NCBI RefSeq assembly: GCF_001649575.2
Contig: NC_051449.1
Span: 22,349,315 to 22,413,314, forward strand
DNA: 64,000 nt
Reading direction: 5' to 3'
From: Kryptolebias marmoratus
Lineage: Eukaryota; Chordata; Actinopteri; Cyprinodontiformes; Rivulidae
Shown here: one piece after another, positions 1 to 11,900 of the stretch
Layout: each line of letters opens with the position of its first letter
How positions within the stretch are numbered: position 1 is the first letter of the stretch
Translations under genes and position numbers: made by a program
Notes under the pieces: model-generated
Told to the model about the DNA's origin: nothing
The model's database searches: none
The model's input: the letters and a program-made list of their open reading frames with translations, nothing else

Positions 1-350
1 ACATGACACAGCTGCAGCCATTTGAGTTAAATCTTGAAAATAACATTATGACATCACAAAAAGTCATTCTCAGAGGATGTATTGACTCTCAGATACTACC
101 ACACCAAATTTTAGCTCAATATCTAAAACTGACTGAAGAATAGCCATTTTTTGTGTTGCCTAATATCGATTAGCTATGGCAGCCATCTTACATTGGTTTG
201 ACTCCACAAGTTAATGAGTTGTAGATGTACATCCAATGATTAATTTCTGAATGTTTCATGAAAATCCATCCAGTGGTTCATGAGGTATTTTGCTAACAGG
301 CAGACACAAACACACACAGACAAGAAATGTTAATGTGAACACTTTCACAT
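1..350 (+). repeat. Abundant ~0.5-kb interspersed repeat ('family B'), 5'-truncated copy
   Basis: The copy is cut by the window start. It shows the family hallmarks in order: detection of 'gctcaatatctaaaactgactga', a 'ggcagccatctt' block, 'ccagtggttcatgaggtattttgctaacag', then a CA-rich tail. The same blocks recur at least a dozen times in the window. It is non-coding and I could not place it in a named family. Complete copies begin and end with an inverted 'atcgcccgcc / ggcgggcgat' type terminus, which suggests a miniature DNA transposon. Confidence 0.75.
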
Positions 351-544
351 TTCATTTTTTACTGGGTTTTGCTGCCAGTAAGTAAAAATGTGCTGTCCAG
401 TTACTTTTCATCCTAATCTAAAGAGTGTCAAACTCCAGTCTTTAGGGGCCACTATCCTGGGACCTTTCATAATTCTATCCACCTTGACAAGAACCTCAAT
501 TCTAGTTGAGAAAAAAAAAGAAAATTGAAAAGGAAAAAACAACC

Positions 545-600
545 CCACATCATGGTACTGCCACCACCATGTTTCACTGTGAGGGTGAGCAGAACACATT
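545..600 (-). mobile_element. Short Tc1/mariner transposase relic
   Basis: Read on the minus strand, this stretch encodes a TVKHGGGSTMMWG-like peptide. That is the conserved block between the first and second catalytic aspartates of Tc1-type transposases. Only a short fragment survives. Bases 425-455 resemble the end of the hAT miniature elements found at 18220, 42975 and 51376. Confidence 0.5.
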
Positions 601-679
601 TTTCTTCAGGTTTTTGAGAGACTTGATTGATTTATTGTTCCTTTTAAAAATAAAAATATTTTGATGCTTTGTGAGCTGT

Positions 680-796
680 GAACTGTGGCAACTGAGTAAA
701 TATTAGATAAACCCGAGCAGGACTGCTGAAATTTATTTTATAGTAATCAGAGTCACTTTCATTGATGGCAGATGTGTGCCAGAGAAAAGTTAAATT
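680..796 (+). repeat. Source copy of an inverted 117-bp duplication
   Basis: This 117-bp stretch is present again, reverse-complemented, at 1399-1515 inside a fold-back transposon. By eye, 115 of 117 positions agree with no indels; the two mismatches lie within about 10 bases of each other. No other copy was noticed in the window. Confidence 0.9.
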
Positions 797-947
797 CTTA
801 CTTCGGTGTGCACACTTGTGCAACCAGCACATTTATTACCTCCACCAAGGAAGTTAGGTTTACTGTTGGTCTGTCTGTGGACAAGATTCCTCAAAAAGAA
901 AGAGATTCTCATGAAATTTACAGGAAACGTTTGGTGGTCCAGGTTCA

Positions 948-960
948 AGGTCAAAGGTCA
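948..960 (+). promoter_or_regulatory. Perfect DR1 nuclear-receptor-like motif inside a repeat
   Basis: AGGTCA-A-AGGTCA lies at 948-960, a direct repeat of two half sites spaced by one base. This is the arrangement bound by RXR/PPAR or HNF4-type receptors. It is part of a repeat module and sits about 1.6 kb from the glmn/rpap2 divergent promoter. Function is inference only. Confidence 0.35.
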
Positions 961-1131
961 AAGTCACAGATCAGCCCGTGCTCTAACTCTGCAGCTGGAT
1001 AACAGGAATGTTAAACTGCACAGCTGGACTCCTCTTACGTCAAGGGTGATCACTGCTGATTTCAAGGTGACAGAGTCAAAGGTCAAGGTCACAGATGACC
1101 TACTGCTCTAACTCTGCAGCAGTGTAATGTA

Positions 1132-1714
1132 CAGTACAGACCAAAAGTTTGGACACACCTTCTCATTCAAAGAGTTTTCTTTATTTTCATGTCTATGGAA
1201 ATTGTACATTCACACTGAAGGCATCAAAACTATGAATTAACACATGTGGAATTATATGCTGAACAAAAAAGTGTGAAACAACTGAAAATACGTCTTATAT
1301 TCTAGGTTCTTCAAAGTAGCCACCTTTTGCTTTGATTACTGCTTTGCACACTCTTGGCATTCTCTTGATGAGCTTCCAGAGGTAGTCACCTGAAATGGAA
1401 TTTAACTTTTCTCTGGCACACATCTGCCATCAATGAAAGTGACTCTGATTACTATAAAATAAATTTCAGCAGTCCTGGTCGGGTTTCTCTAATATTTACT
1501 CAGTTGCCACAGTTCGCAAAAGGTGGCTACTTTGAAGAACCTAGAATATAAGACGTATTTTCAGTTGTTTCACACTTTTTTGTTCAGCATATAATTCCAC
1601 ATGTGTTAATTCATAGTTTTGATGCCTTCAGTGTGAATGTACAATTTCCATAGACATGAAAATAAATAAAACTCTTTGAATGAGAAGTTGTGTCCAAACT
1701 TTTGGTCTGTACTG
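1132..1714. mobile_element. Tc1/mariner-like fold-back element with 199-bp inverted arms
   Basis: The left arm 1132-1330 and right arm 1516-1714 are reverse complements with no indels and only two mismatches (197/199). The outer ends begin CAGTACAGACC and are flanked by TA on both sides (1130-1131 and 1715-1716), the target-site duplication of Tc1/mariner elements. After the left arm, 1331-1398 keeps internal sequence typical of this teleost family ('gattactgctttgcacactc'). The remaining centre, 1399-1515, is not transposon sequence but an inverted copy of 680-796. There is no transposase ORF, so the copy is non-autonomous. Confidence 0.93.
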
Positions 1715-2095
1715 TAGGATAATTAAACTGTACAACTGGACACATCAAGGTTCAAGAGTGATGTCTGTTGATTTCAAGGTACATGGGGTCAAAGGTCACA
1801 TGTAACCCCTTTGTTAAAATCTTGTTTCTGTTCCTACATGTGACCCTGTTGTTCCCTCCACCAAGGAGGTTCTGTTTCTGGTTGTGTCCGTTGGTTTGTC
1901 TGTCTGTCTGTTAGCGAAGATCAGGTAAAAACTAATGAACAGATTTGGAGGAAATTTTCAGTAAATGTTGGGATTGTTACAAAAAAAAATGGATTACATT
2001 TTGGTGTTGATCCAGATTATGATCCAGATCGCACTGCTTTTAATCCCACTGTGGCCTCGGAGGAGGTTTGGTCTCTCTGAGTACTTCTAGTTATT

Positions 2096-2480
2096 TAAAT
2101 CCTTTTTCCTGCAATGTATTTGTTTGTTTTCTGGTTTAATTTTAAAAGATATACGTCACATTTTTAAATAATTTACTGTGGACCTGTGGGGGTTTTTTTT
2201 TGGTTTTTTTTAAATCAAAAAACTTGGCATTTTTACTGGGTTGTGCAGACTTTTTATATCCGCTGGATGTGAAGAAATGAGATTTATGTCACACCAATTT
2301 ATAGAATATAAATGTCAAAAATGTCCCTAATGAAGGTCTCAGAGGTTGGAGGGGCAGGATACAGTGAAGTGGGAAAAAAGAAAGAAACCAATTCTTTGGA
2401 AAGAGCTGTCTCTTTCTGGCACAGACATAACAATACAATAAGATTTCCTAAAAAAACAAAAATCAAAATAAAATACGTAT
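2096..2480. other. Intron 1 side of glmn, nothing recognised
   Basis: AT-rich sequence with poly-T tracts near 2180-2210. No exon, known repeat or RNA gene was recognised. It lies downstream of the glmn exon on the minus strand, so it is inferred to be intronic. Confidence 0.4.
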
Positions 2481-2523
2481 ATCAGGTGTGAACATGAGCA
2501 GCAGGAAGATGTTTTCCACTCAC

Positions 2524-2562
2524 ACATCTCTGCACCACATCACTGAGCTGCTCCAGAGCCAT
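2524..2562 (-). CDS. glmn: glomulin, first coding exon (rest outside the window)
   Basis: A minus-strand ATG at 2562-2560 opens MALEQLSDVVQRC and is followed directly by a GTGAGT donor (2523 downward). The peptide matches the start of vertebrate glomulin (M-A-V-E-E-L-x-x-I-I-K-R-C) in length and pattern. Glomulin binds the RING protein RBX1 and restrains cullin-RING ligases. In human, GLMN is the head-to-head neighbour of RPAP2, as here. The same frame stays open upstream to an ATG at 2796, but that 78-residue extension has no counterpart I know and is more likely 5' UTR. No second glmn exon was found between 1 and 2480, so intron 1 runs off the window. The call rests on a 13-residue match plus synteny. 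Confidence 0.7.
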
Positions 2563-2965
2563 CCCTGCTGCTCTCAGCTGGGCTGCACATTCATGAAGCA
2601 GTCCTTCAAAACAAAGGGCACAATTACGAGGCAAAGCATTACACACAAGGCTACTGACTGTACTACGAATATGTCTAAGATTGAGGTCAGCTTGAGCTCC
2701 GTGTGGGAGAAATAAACCCTGCAGCTGACAGAAGACAGAGGATGTTAGCGCTAGCTGAACATGTAGCATTTCTCTGGGTGATAAAACCAAACACACGAAA
2801 CACCGAGCTTCTGTAATTAGAAGAGAGAAATCTAACAGTAGAAAAAAACGTCACCGACCTCTCCTCTTGTACTATAAAGGTTAAAAACTTCCAACTTCAC
2901 GCTTCCTGACTGCAGCGCGAACTACTCGGATTGACCGTCCCGGCTGCCGTAGAGTTAAATAAAAA
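2563..2965. promoter_or_regulatory. Shared divergent promoter of glmn and rpap2
   Basis: About 400 bp separate the two opposed start codons. The part nearest rpap2 (2890-2950) is the most GC-rich and has several CpGs. No TATA box was seen at a convincing position. The arrangement implies a bidirectional promoter; transcription start sites cannot be read from sequence alone. Confidence 0.6.
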
Positions 2966-5900
2966 ATGTCAGCGGTCAGAGGTCAACGGGAAGAAAACAA
3001 GAAAAGCAGCATGGAGTCGGCAGAGAGGAGGAAAAGTCCGGCTAAAACCTCCAGGAAAGGTGAGTTTTCAGTTAGATTCACGCTGTCATTAAGAGAGAAA
3101 CTCTGTATAAGCCAACAGGAAACAGAAACGTGTTGTTATGAAGCGTCCGTAGCTGTTTTCTGTCTTTAACATTGTTCTGGTTTGACAGGAGGAGGGAAAC
3201 CTGGTAAAACTCTGACCGCCGAAGAAGAAGCCAGACGGTGAGGAGAAGTCCTCTTTCTTTTGAGTGTTTGTGTGTCAGGGGCGCCTCCTTTAGGCTGTTG
3301 TTGTTTCTGTCAGGAGAGAAGCGGTGAAGGAGAGGCTGAGGGAGAGGCTGGAGCTGGAGAGGAGAGCCCTGCAGGTGGTGGAGAGGTTCCTGGAGGACAG
3401 GGTGTCTGAGGACTTCCTGCTGGACTCTGTAAAGTATCTCATCTCACTCTGGAAAACCTGCTGCACATAGAACCAGCTCTGTCCTCCCAGTGATTCATAT
3501 CATAGTGTCTTGTTAACAGACAACAGAGTTGATTCAACAATAATGCTAAAGGTTTAAGCAAAGATTTTAGGCAATGTTTAGTGCTCAAAGTATGTGTTGG
3601 GGATTACTCTCAGCTATTACCACACTAACTATTAGTTCAGTATCTGTCAAATTGACTGAGTTGTGGCCATTTGTGTTTTCAAAAGGCAGTTAGCTGTGGC
3701 AGCCATCTGATGAGTTTCATCAAAATCTATCCTGTAGTTTATGAAATATTTTGCTAACAGTCAGTATTTACTTTAATATGTCAAAGTTTTAAGCAAAGCT
3801 CTGGTGCAATCTGTTACTGCTCCAAGTAAGTGTGGAAATCATTCTGGGCTATTAGTACTTTGAACTTTAGCTCAGTATCTGTAAATTTTACTGAGTTATA
3901 GTCTTTTTTTGTGTTTTTTAAGGTCAGTTGTCTGTGTCAGACATCTTGAATCTATTTGACTCCAAAAGTTAATCAGTTGTAGATTATTTTCTGCAAGTTT
4001 CATTGAAATTCATGTTGTTATTCATGAGGTATTTTGCTAACAGACAGACATACAGACCTGTGCAAAACCATCATTGACGCTGAAAGGTGAAGGAAAGTGT
4101 GTCTGTGTATCTCAAAACTAATTTACCGACAAAACATTTTGGCTTTTTAAACATACATAAATATTAAATATAATTCTTGTTTATATTTGTTCAAATACAG
4201 AAAATATGATTTCACCTCCTAATTTCAATGTCTAAAACATAAAAACCAGTAAAAGGCTAAATAAGAAGATGAAGCTGTTACTAAATGTTTTAGCAGACCT
4301 GAACCATTGGACTTTTCTTATAATACTAGACTTTGTGTGACGGCCTTCTCTTGTAATTATTAGTAAAAAGGTATAAGTTTTAGAAAACAAGAATATTCAG
4401 CTCCTAAATTAAATTGTATTTGTTCTTTTTTCCGTACAAATTAAAAAAGTTATTGAGAATATTCTTTGAAAGTGTTAATCCATATTTGTTGGCAGGAAAC
4501 TTGTGAGACCATTAACTTCTTGGATGTAAACATTTAAAGCTATTTATTGAGATTATACAGCCAAAAGATAAGTTAATCTTGAAAAATTGAATCAAATACT
4601 GGGGGTGACACTAACAGCCATTAGGCCTTAATTTATTCAGTTTATAGTGATACTGAATAGAAAAACAGCTGCCTATATAATATATATTTTTGCATGTCTG
4701 CTTTGAAGATTCATGTTTGACTTTTGTTAAAACTACTGGCTGTATTTCTGTATTTTTTACAGGCAAAGTTCATCACTTTAGCTAATTACAAAGACACTGT
4801 GGAGGAGAGATTCATCACCAAACTGTGTGGCTATCCCATATGTCCAAATAAACTCGGCAAGGTGAGACACTTTATCTCAGTTGTCATGTATCTAAACCCT
4901 GAAACTCTCATATTTAATCATCTGGATCTGTCGGTTTGAGACTTTATTGTTCATCTTGTAGATCCCCACACAACAGTACAAAATATCTACTAAAACAAAC
5001 AGAGTGTATGATATCACAGAGCGCAAGGTGAGTGCTTTTATGGGATTTTATTATGCCTTTTTTTTAGATAAAACCTATTGAAATAGAAGTCTAAAACCTC
5101 CTTCCATTTTGTGTTTAGTGTTTTTGCAGTAACTTCTGCTACAAAGCCTCCAAAGAGTTTGAGCTGCAAATATCAAAGACGCCTCTTTGGCTCAGGCAGC
5201 ATGAAAGGTACACTGGTGTTTTTCTTTTTTGTTCATAACGCTGCCTTAACATTTGTTTAGTGGATGTAAAAATGCTTTAAATATTATGTGAACTTTCACT
5301 TTCACTCTTTCACTGACAGTCCTCCAGAAATTAAGTTACTGAAGACGGGAGATGGGTACGTACTCTGTATTTACAATTGTTCAATTAGCTTCACTCATTT
5401 TTACATTTTCTCTGGCATATTTTTACATTTCACATCAAATGAATGCAAGATAATGTTTTGTCTTTTTAGCTTAATTTCATAAACATCTGTTCCTGCATTT
5501 CAGACCTGCACACTTTCTGAAAAAAATTGACAGTAAAGATTTAATGACTTTATAATGTTGCCATTTCTTGGCACAACACTTAGAGCTTATGGTTGTTTAG
5601 AACAATAATCAAAAAAGATTGTTAGGTGTTATTTTGTTCTGCTTTTTTCATTATATACATGGTAAATAAGGCCTTTTAAAATTCGTTTTAAATATTTGAA
5701 ATCCCAAGCTGATTTGTCTGAATATAATGCTAAAAATATGCAACACATATCAGAGCTACTTCCTTTCTTTGAGCGTCACATTAGGCTAGTAGAAGTCTGC
5801 TTCTGTCAAACGGATAATCTTTCGTAACCATGACAACAGAGAGGGGTGGGGTGGGTAAACATGCACACCTGTAAGCAGGTGTCTGACTGACCCATCCATC

Positions 5901-8900
5901 TGACAAAAGGCAGTAAGTCTGCGGTACGGACAGAAGACAGCAGCAAAAGTTGCATTAATTAAGATCAAAACAAGCCCAGGATTGTTTCTTTTAAAGCCAG
6001 AAAGTAAAGTAGGGAGGAACTGAGGTCCTGTATGAGGAAGTCAGGTGTGGCGAAAAAGTATGTGAGCGTAGATGTTGTTTGCAGACCACACTGTGATTTG
6101 TAGGGAGAGTAGGGAGCAGGTGGAAGAGAGCCTGGAGAGGTGGAGGTTTGCTCTGCAGAAAGGAGAAATGAACATCAGTAGAAGCAGGACAGACTCCATG
6201 TGTGTGAATGAGAGGGAGACGGGCGAAACATTGAAGCGGCGAGGAGTAGATGTATTGAAAGTTGATAAGTAACAAATTCTGCAGAAGAGAGGTGAAGAAG
6301 AGAGTGCAAACAGGGTGGAGTGGATGGAGACACGTGTGGCGAAAGGATCGCTGCAAGAGTGAAAGGGAAGGTTTACAGGATGGTAGTCAGACCTGCTGGG
6401 ATGTTTGGAGACAGTGGCTCTAACAAAAAGACAGAAGGAGATGAAGATGTTTAATGTTTTACTGGGAAATACCAAAATGAACAGGATTAGAAACAGATAT
6501 ATCAGAGACAGCTCAGGTTTGGAGACAGTTTGAGAGAAAAGGTTGAGATGGTTTGGACATGTGCAGAGGAGGGACAGTGAATTTATTGGACCAAGGATGT
6601 AGAATATGGAGCTGCTGAGGAGGAAGGAAGGAAAGAGGAAGACCACATGGATGTTGTGAAGGAGGATCTGCAGAGGCAGATGATCTTCTGTGGAGACACT
6701 TAAAGGGAGCAGACAAAAGAAGATGACTTAATAAGTTCCTTCCTTCCAACTTTTTGGGCATGAAATGAAGGAATGAGTGTACTGTATAATCAAATTAAAT
6801 AAGAAACAAAACTTTAGTTTTATTGTCTGTAATACAACCTATAAGTCAGTGTTTGATTGATTTGAGGCTGGAACAGTGTTACATGTGTGTGTTTAGTGGG
6901 AGCTCGGGTGAGGAGGTGATGCTGTCAGAGAGGCGCCTCAAAGAGGACGACGTTGAGAACCCGCAGGCCACTCTACCTGAAAACCTTCATGGCTCTCCGC
7001 AAATCCCTACAGGAGGTGACAGCAGCGACGGTGAACAGGAGCAGGACTTCGTCTCCAGCGTGCTCTCCCAGCAGGACAGACCCTCTGTGCACTGGGGCGA
7101 CATGCAAAAACGCTCAGATCAAGACAAGAAAGTCGAACAAAGGAGGAAACAGAACAGAGAAGGATTTAAAAAAGAAACTGAACGCCATCAAATTCACAAC
7201 ACGGAGGAAGAAAACGTATTGAGAGACGAGAATGAAAGGAGTGAGCCAGAAGCTGACAAGCTTCACACATTAAATACTCATCAGGAGAGAGACTCCCTTG
7301 AGGACCAAAGTGTGGAAGAAGCCACTGCAAAGATAAATGAATGTAGTTTGTCAGAGACGGACATTCCCAACACACACACAGAGACCGAAAACAAAGCGTC
7401 ACTCACCTCTCGCTCGTCTACAGGAACTACACCGTCATCAGGAAGCAAACACGGCCCTTCTACAGCTCTGACTGCCTCTGAGCAGAACAGCCACAACCCA
7501 GCAGGTCTCAGCATCACCCAGGTGGGGATGAGCAAGAAAGGAGCGGCCGGCCTGCGGGATCTGCTGAAGAACCACGCCGCAGAAACCAAACCGGACTCGG
7601 TGCGGCTCAGTCTCCTGGAAGGTCTGAAGACAACGCTAAAGGAATGGTGCACAGAGGAGACCCTCAAGTTCCTGTATGGTGACGGCCATTCACTGGTTTC
7701 CTCCTTTGCCAATGAGGAAGAAGAGAAGGGAGAGGAAGAGGAGTTGGATGAAGATGATCTAGACGACGACGTGACAGCGGCTGTTGCTCGAGGGCAAAAG
7801 AGGCCATCAACTCCAGCGCCGGACTATGAGTTGCTGCGGAGGCAGACGGAACAGCTGGAGCTCCGAGTCAGAGAGTTTTATAAAGGGGCGTGGCTTCTGC
7901 CTGAGGAGGAGCAGAGGCTGGATGGGAACAAGGTGAGAGGAGGAAAACGTGTCGGACTCCTGGAAGAGTCCAGATGGAGGCACTTTGTAGATATCATGTG
8001 CAAATACTTTTAATTTATTGCACAGTAATGATGACATGTAGGTACAACCTTTATCAATGTTAATGTTAGGCTATAATAAAAACATTCCTCTTGTTCTCAC
8101 CATGACTTGAAACAGGTTAAATATAATTTATTTAACAAGTTAACCAAAAAGCAGAGGTAATGTGTTTCCTCTCCTTCATTTAATATAGTGTTCAACCTCT
8201 TTTAGCAGCAGTAACTCTCAGTGGTGGTGATTTGACTGATTTTATTTATCTCTCAAATGGTTGTGGAGGAACTTTGGCCCACTCTTCTTTTGAATGTTGA
8301 GTCAATTTATTGAAGTTTGCGGATGTTTTCTTCTGCACAGCTCTCTAAAGGTCCCACCACAGCATTTTACTCAGAATGAGGTTCTGGACTGTGACTGGAC
8401 CACTGCAGCACCATGATCTTTTCTTTACGTTGTAAGATCATTGTCCTGTTGCATCATGACCCAGTTTGGTCCAAGTTTCGACTGTTGGACAGATGGTCTC
8501 ATACTTGACTCCAGGATCCTTTGGTCTTTGGCCTTAAGTCTTGTGTTTCATTCAGATAAAACTTGACTTGTCCAGCGAAAGTCCTTCTGCCATGTTCATC
8601 TTAAAGAGAGAGACTTTCTCCTGTCAGCCCTTCCAGATAAACCATATCTTTTTCTGGTTGTCCTGTCATAAAATGTAACCTGCTAACTGGGGCCTGTAGA
8701 GCCTGAGGTGGAGCTGTTGTTTGTTTGTTTGTTTGTTTGTTTCTTACCATTGTAAAATCGGACCTTGGGGTAAACTTACTGGAGCTTTCACTCCAAGGAA
8801 GACTGGACTGGACATCCTAGTAAATACTCTTTCTTTCTATAGAATAATAATTCAGAAAAGACCTTTAACCTTTCCCTGATTAATGGGCTTCAACACTTGT

Positions 8901-11900
8901 TTCTCTGAGTTCATTGCTGATGTCTGATTGTGTTGATGTTGTGTTAACACACACCTGTCTGCTCCAGAGCAGCAAACTGATAAAACTCCTGCTTTTATAG
9001 ATGTGATCCCACTGATGATGATCAGTTAATCAATACTTTGGATAAAGCAGGTGATTCTGAACCTCTCAATCCTGTGGAAGCAGCAAAGGCTTGACTTAGG
9101 TGGACTTCAGTTTTTTCATTTTGGCTTTATTTTTGTTTAATAAATAATGACATGGTGGAATCAGTGGTGGGTTAGATATGAATAATTTTAGAGCTGGATC
9201 ATGTTTAATATGTCCTGATATGTCAAACTGTGGGACTGAAAGAGGATGGACTTTTCCCCTCGTGACTGTAATGACACAGTGATATGTTAATGTCCGTTTG
9301 ATGTTGTGTTTAGTTACCAAGAGTGTGTAAAGGCAATTATTGTATTGTTTTAATATTTTTAACCCAGTATTGTTTGGTCCTCGCAGCAGACAACAGTTCA
9401 GGACCAGATCACGAGTGACCCCGCTCTGCCGCTCATCGACTCTCACGCTCAGCACCTCATCCAGAAACGAATCGTGGTGGAGAAGCTCAACAGCTGGTGC
9501 GTGTGTGTCTGTGGTGTTTTTTTTTTTTTTTTAGACGTGTAGAAGAAAAATATCTCATCAATTTGTTTAGCTACAGTTAACTATTGACTCCCACATTTAA
9601 ACTACACCTAATCAAATAAATGGAGTTGTTGTTTTGGACAAAGGGACATCACTCAAATCTTTTAGAACCAACAGTTCCAAGCTTAAAGGTTTTCATTTTA
9701 CAAAAAATATATCAACAAATGTTACAAAAATGGATGGTTTTAACTCAATGCGTTGTTACAGCACTAAACATGCATTTAAAACAAGATTTCCTGTCGAGAT
9801 GTAAAGCAGCATCAGAGACTTTGCTTGTCCGACAGCGTCTTGTTCTCACTAACAACAAAGGTTAACAACCCAGACAGAGTGATGGAAAAGAAATAAAACT
9901 GCACGACAGAGCTAACATCCCAGACATGTTTGGGACAAGATCAGGAGACCTGTGGACAGGCGTTGTCTTGTTCAAAGACTATGCCTTCAGGGTTTTCAGA
10001 CCTAAAAAGGCCTTTGCATACTCCGTAACTATCTTTCCTGATTGCTGACAGCTGTGGTAAAAAACTTTCTGCTCAATAATAACTAAGAAATAAACAGGAG
10101 GACTAATATTTACTGTTTTTTTTTTTGTTTGTTTTTTTCTCTCTTGGAAATGTGAAGTTAAGCTGGACTTTTGTCTCTGATTCAGGGTGTGTGGTCCTGG
10201 TTGGTACATGAACTGTGTGATGAATCTGTTGTACATCACGACCACCCCGCCTCATGCAGACCTAAACTGTGCTCCCATCACTATTCTATAGGGTTATCAG
10301 GCAGTTGCTCAATAACGCCATCACTCCATTTGTGATGCCTTAACTTAATGCTCTCTAGCTCTCGTTCTAGATGTGCCAGAAAATTAGGTCCAAACCGAGC
10401 TGTTCCTTTTGGATACTTCACTTTCGTTTTGTGAGTGAGTGTACAGGCTCCTGCACTGATCTGGAAAACCGCACGTACACAAGCTGATAATTGAATTTGT
10501 GTCTGTCATCTGTTCTTGTGTGCAGTCTCAGAAGCGTTGTAGGTCCACTGGGCCTCACTTTGAGCGACATCTCCACTGACCTGAACAATCTGGTCCGGAC
10601 CTTCAGGTCAGAACAGAACACACAAACCCCCATACATGACCCTATCGCTGTGATTGTTGTGACTGCTTGTCGGTGTTTATTTGGAATATAATCTGCTAAT
10701 GATGACACAAAAATAATTAAAGGTGTTATTCAAACAGGTGTTGTGAATCGGTGCTTAAAAACATGATTTAGGATTAAAAACATCTATTAAATGGTGAATC
10801 TTTGAGAACAAAGGGTTAAAAGAGAATCTCCAGTTTGGCATCGAATGGGTGAGAAAATACTTAAACAAATGATTTTAGTAAAAAGCTCAGAAGGGACTTC
10901 TACTGTGTATCACGTCATTAAAATGACTCATTGTATCAGGAGGTATTATCATGTGTAAAGAGAAGAGGCAGCCGTGACCTGTGATGCCTCAGACAGCACT
11001 GCATCAAGAAGCAAGTTGTACTGGTGTTCTTGGCAAAGTTTGTTTCCACTTTGTGATTGCAGCATTCATAATGAAAGCTACAGCAGGGATTTTAAGAGCA
11101 ACAAGAGGTTGTTTATCTCTTTTTTTTTTTTTTTTCATTATAAAATTCCAAAACGAACACTCAGCTCACACTCCACTAAAGACTGAACTGAATTGTCTTC
11201 AGTGCTCACCTGTCCCGAACAGATAATGTTTGGAGAATTCAGAAACAGAAAATCCAACACTGACAACTTCGGGCTGTCTTTGCACTTTAAAGAGATCATT
11301 CATTTTCTAGTGGAGTTTTGTGGAAAAGTTCTGAACACTTAACATTTTACCTGTTGTGATAGCTCTTAGAGTCTCAGAGTTTAACTAACCAGACTGATGA
11401 GCTAATGGCTTGTCTGAACACAGACTGGACCAAAGTGGATAGCTGCATCTTAAAACAATTATAGACTTCAATTTTTTTTATTTTTTTTTTAGCAGTTCAT
11501 GCAAAAACTACTTTATAAGCCTTTCCAGCATTGTTAATTTTGCATTACACAGTTATTCTGGCTGAAATATTATGATATTCTTGCCAGAAGTGCTACTGCT
11601 AGCCACCGATTTCTGTGTAAATGACTGCGTAATGTAAATCTGACAACAGTGTAAAAGTCTGTAAAACAGCTGCAGGACGGCCGCAGTCTGCTTTGCTCTC
11701 AGCTGCATTCAGACTACCTGTCAAAGTTAAACAAACTGAAGCTGTTCAAAAAGCTGTTTACAACAGGTAAAATAATAATAATAAAAAAATAACCTTTTCA
11801 ATGAAACCCCACTTGGAAGCAGTTGAACTGTTCCTCTAAGACGTGTGCGCAAAGAGTGGAACAAAATACCACCGGATACGCTTCATCATCGGATCACACT

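Larger units (their letters stand above)
838..2095 (+). repeat. Interspersed repeat 'family A' with internal ~110-bp units, split by a Tc1-like insertion
   Basis: It begins 'acctccaccaagga' and has recurring modules: 'ggtctgtctgt', 'aaactgcacagctggac', 'ttcaaggtcaaaggtca', 'ctctaactctgcag', and later 'gatccagat...ctctctgagt'. The middle module is repeated about three times, at roughly 900-1000, 1003-1120 and 1717-1810. The transposon at 1132-1714 interrupts it. Related copies are near 31361-31560, 32960-33170, 51240-51370 and 59870-60075. I do not recognise a coding part. Confidence 0.65.

Noticed and set aside
6041..6646. 201-codon minus-strand open frame
   Set aside because: Reverse shadow of the RTE-like LINE fragment, leucine/serine-rich with no domain.
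6823..8013. A 396-codon open frame as a separate gene
   Set aside because: Its core is rpap2 exon 8 (6897-7932). Both ends of the frame run through the acceptor and donor into intron.
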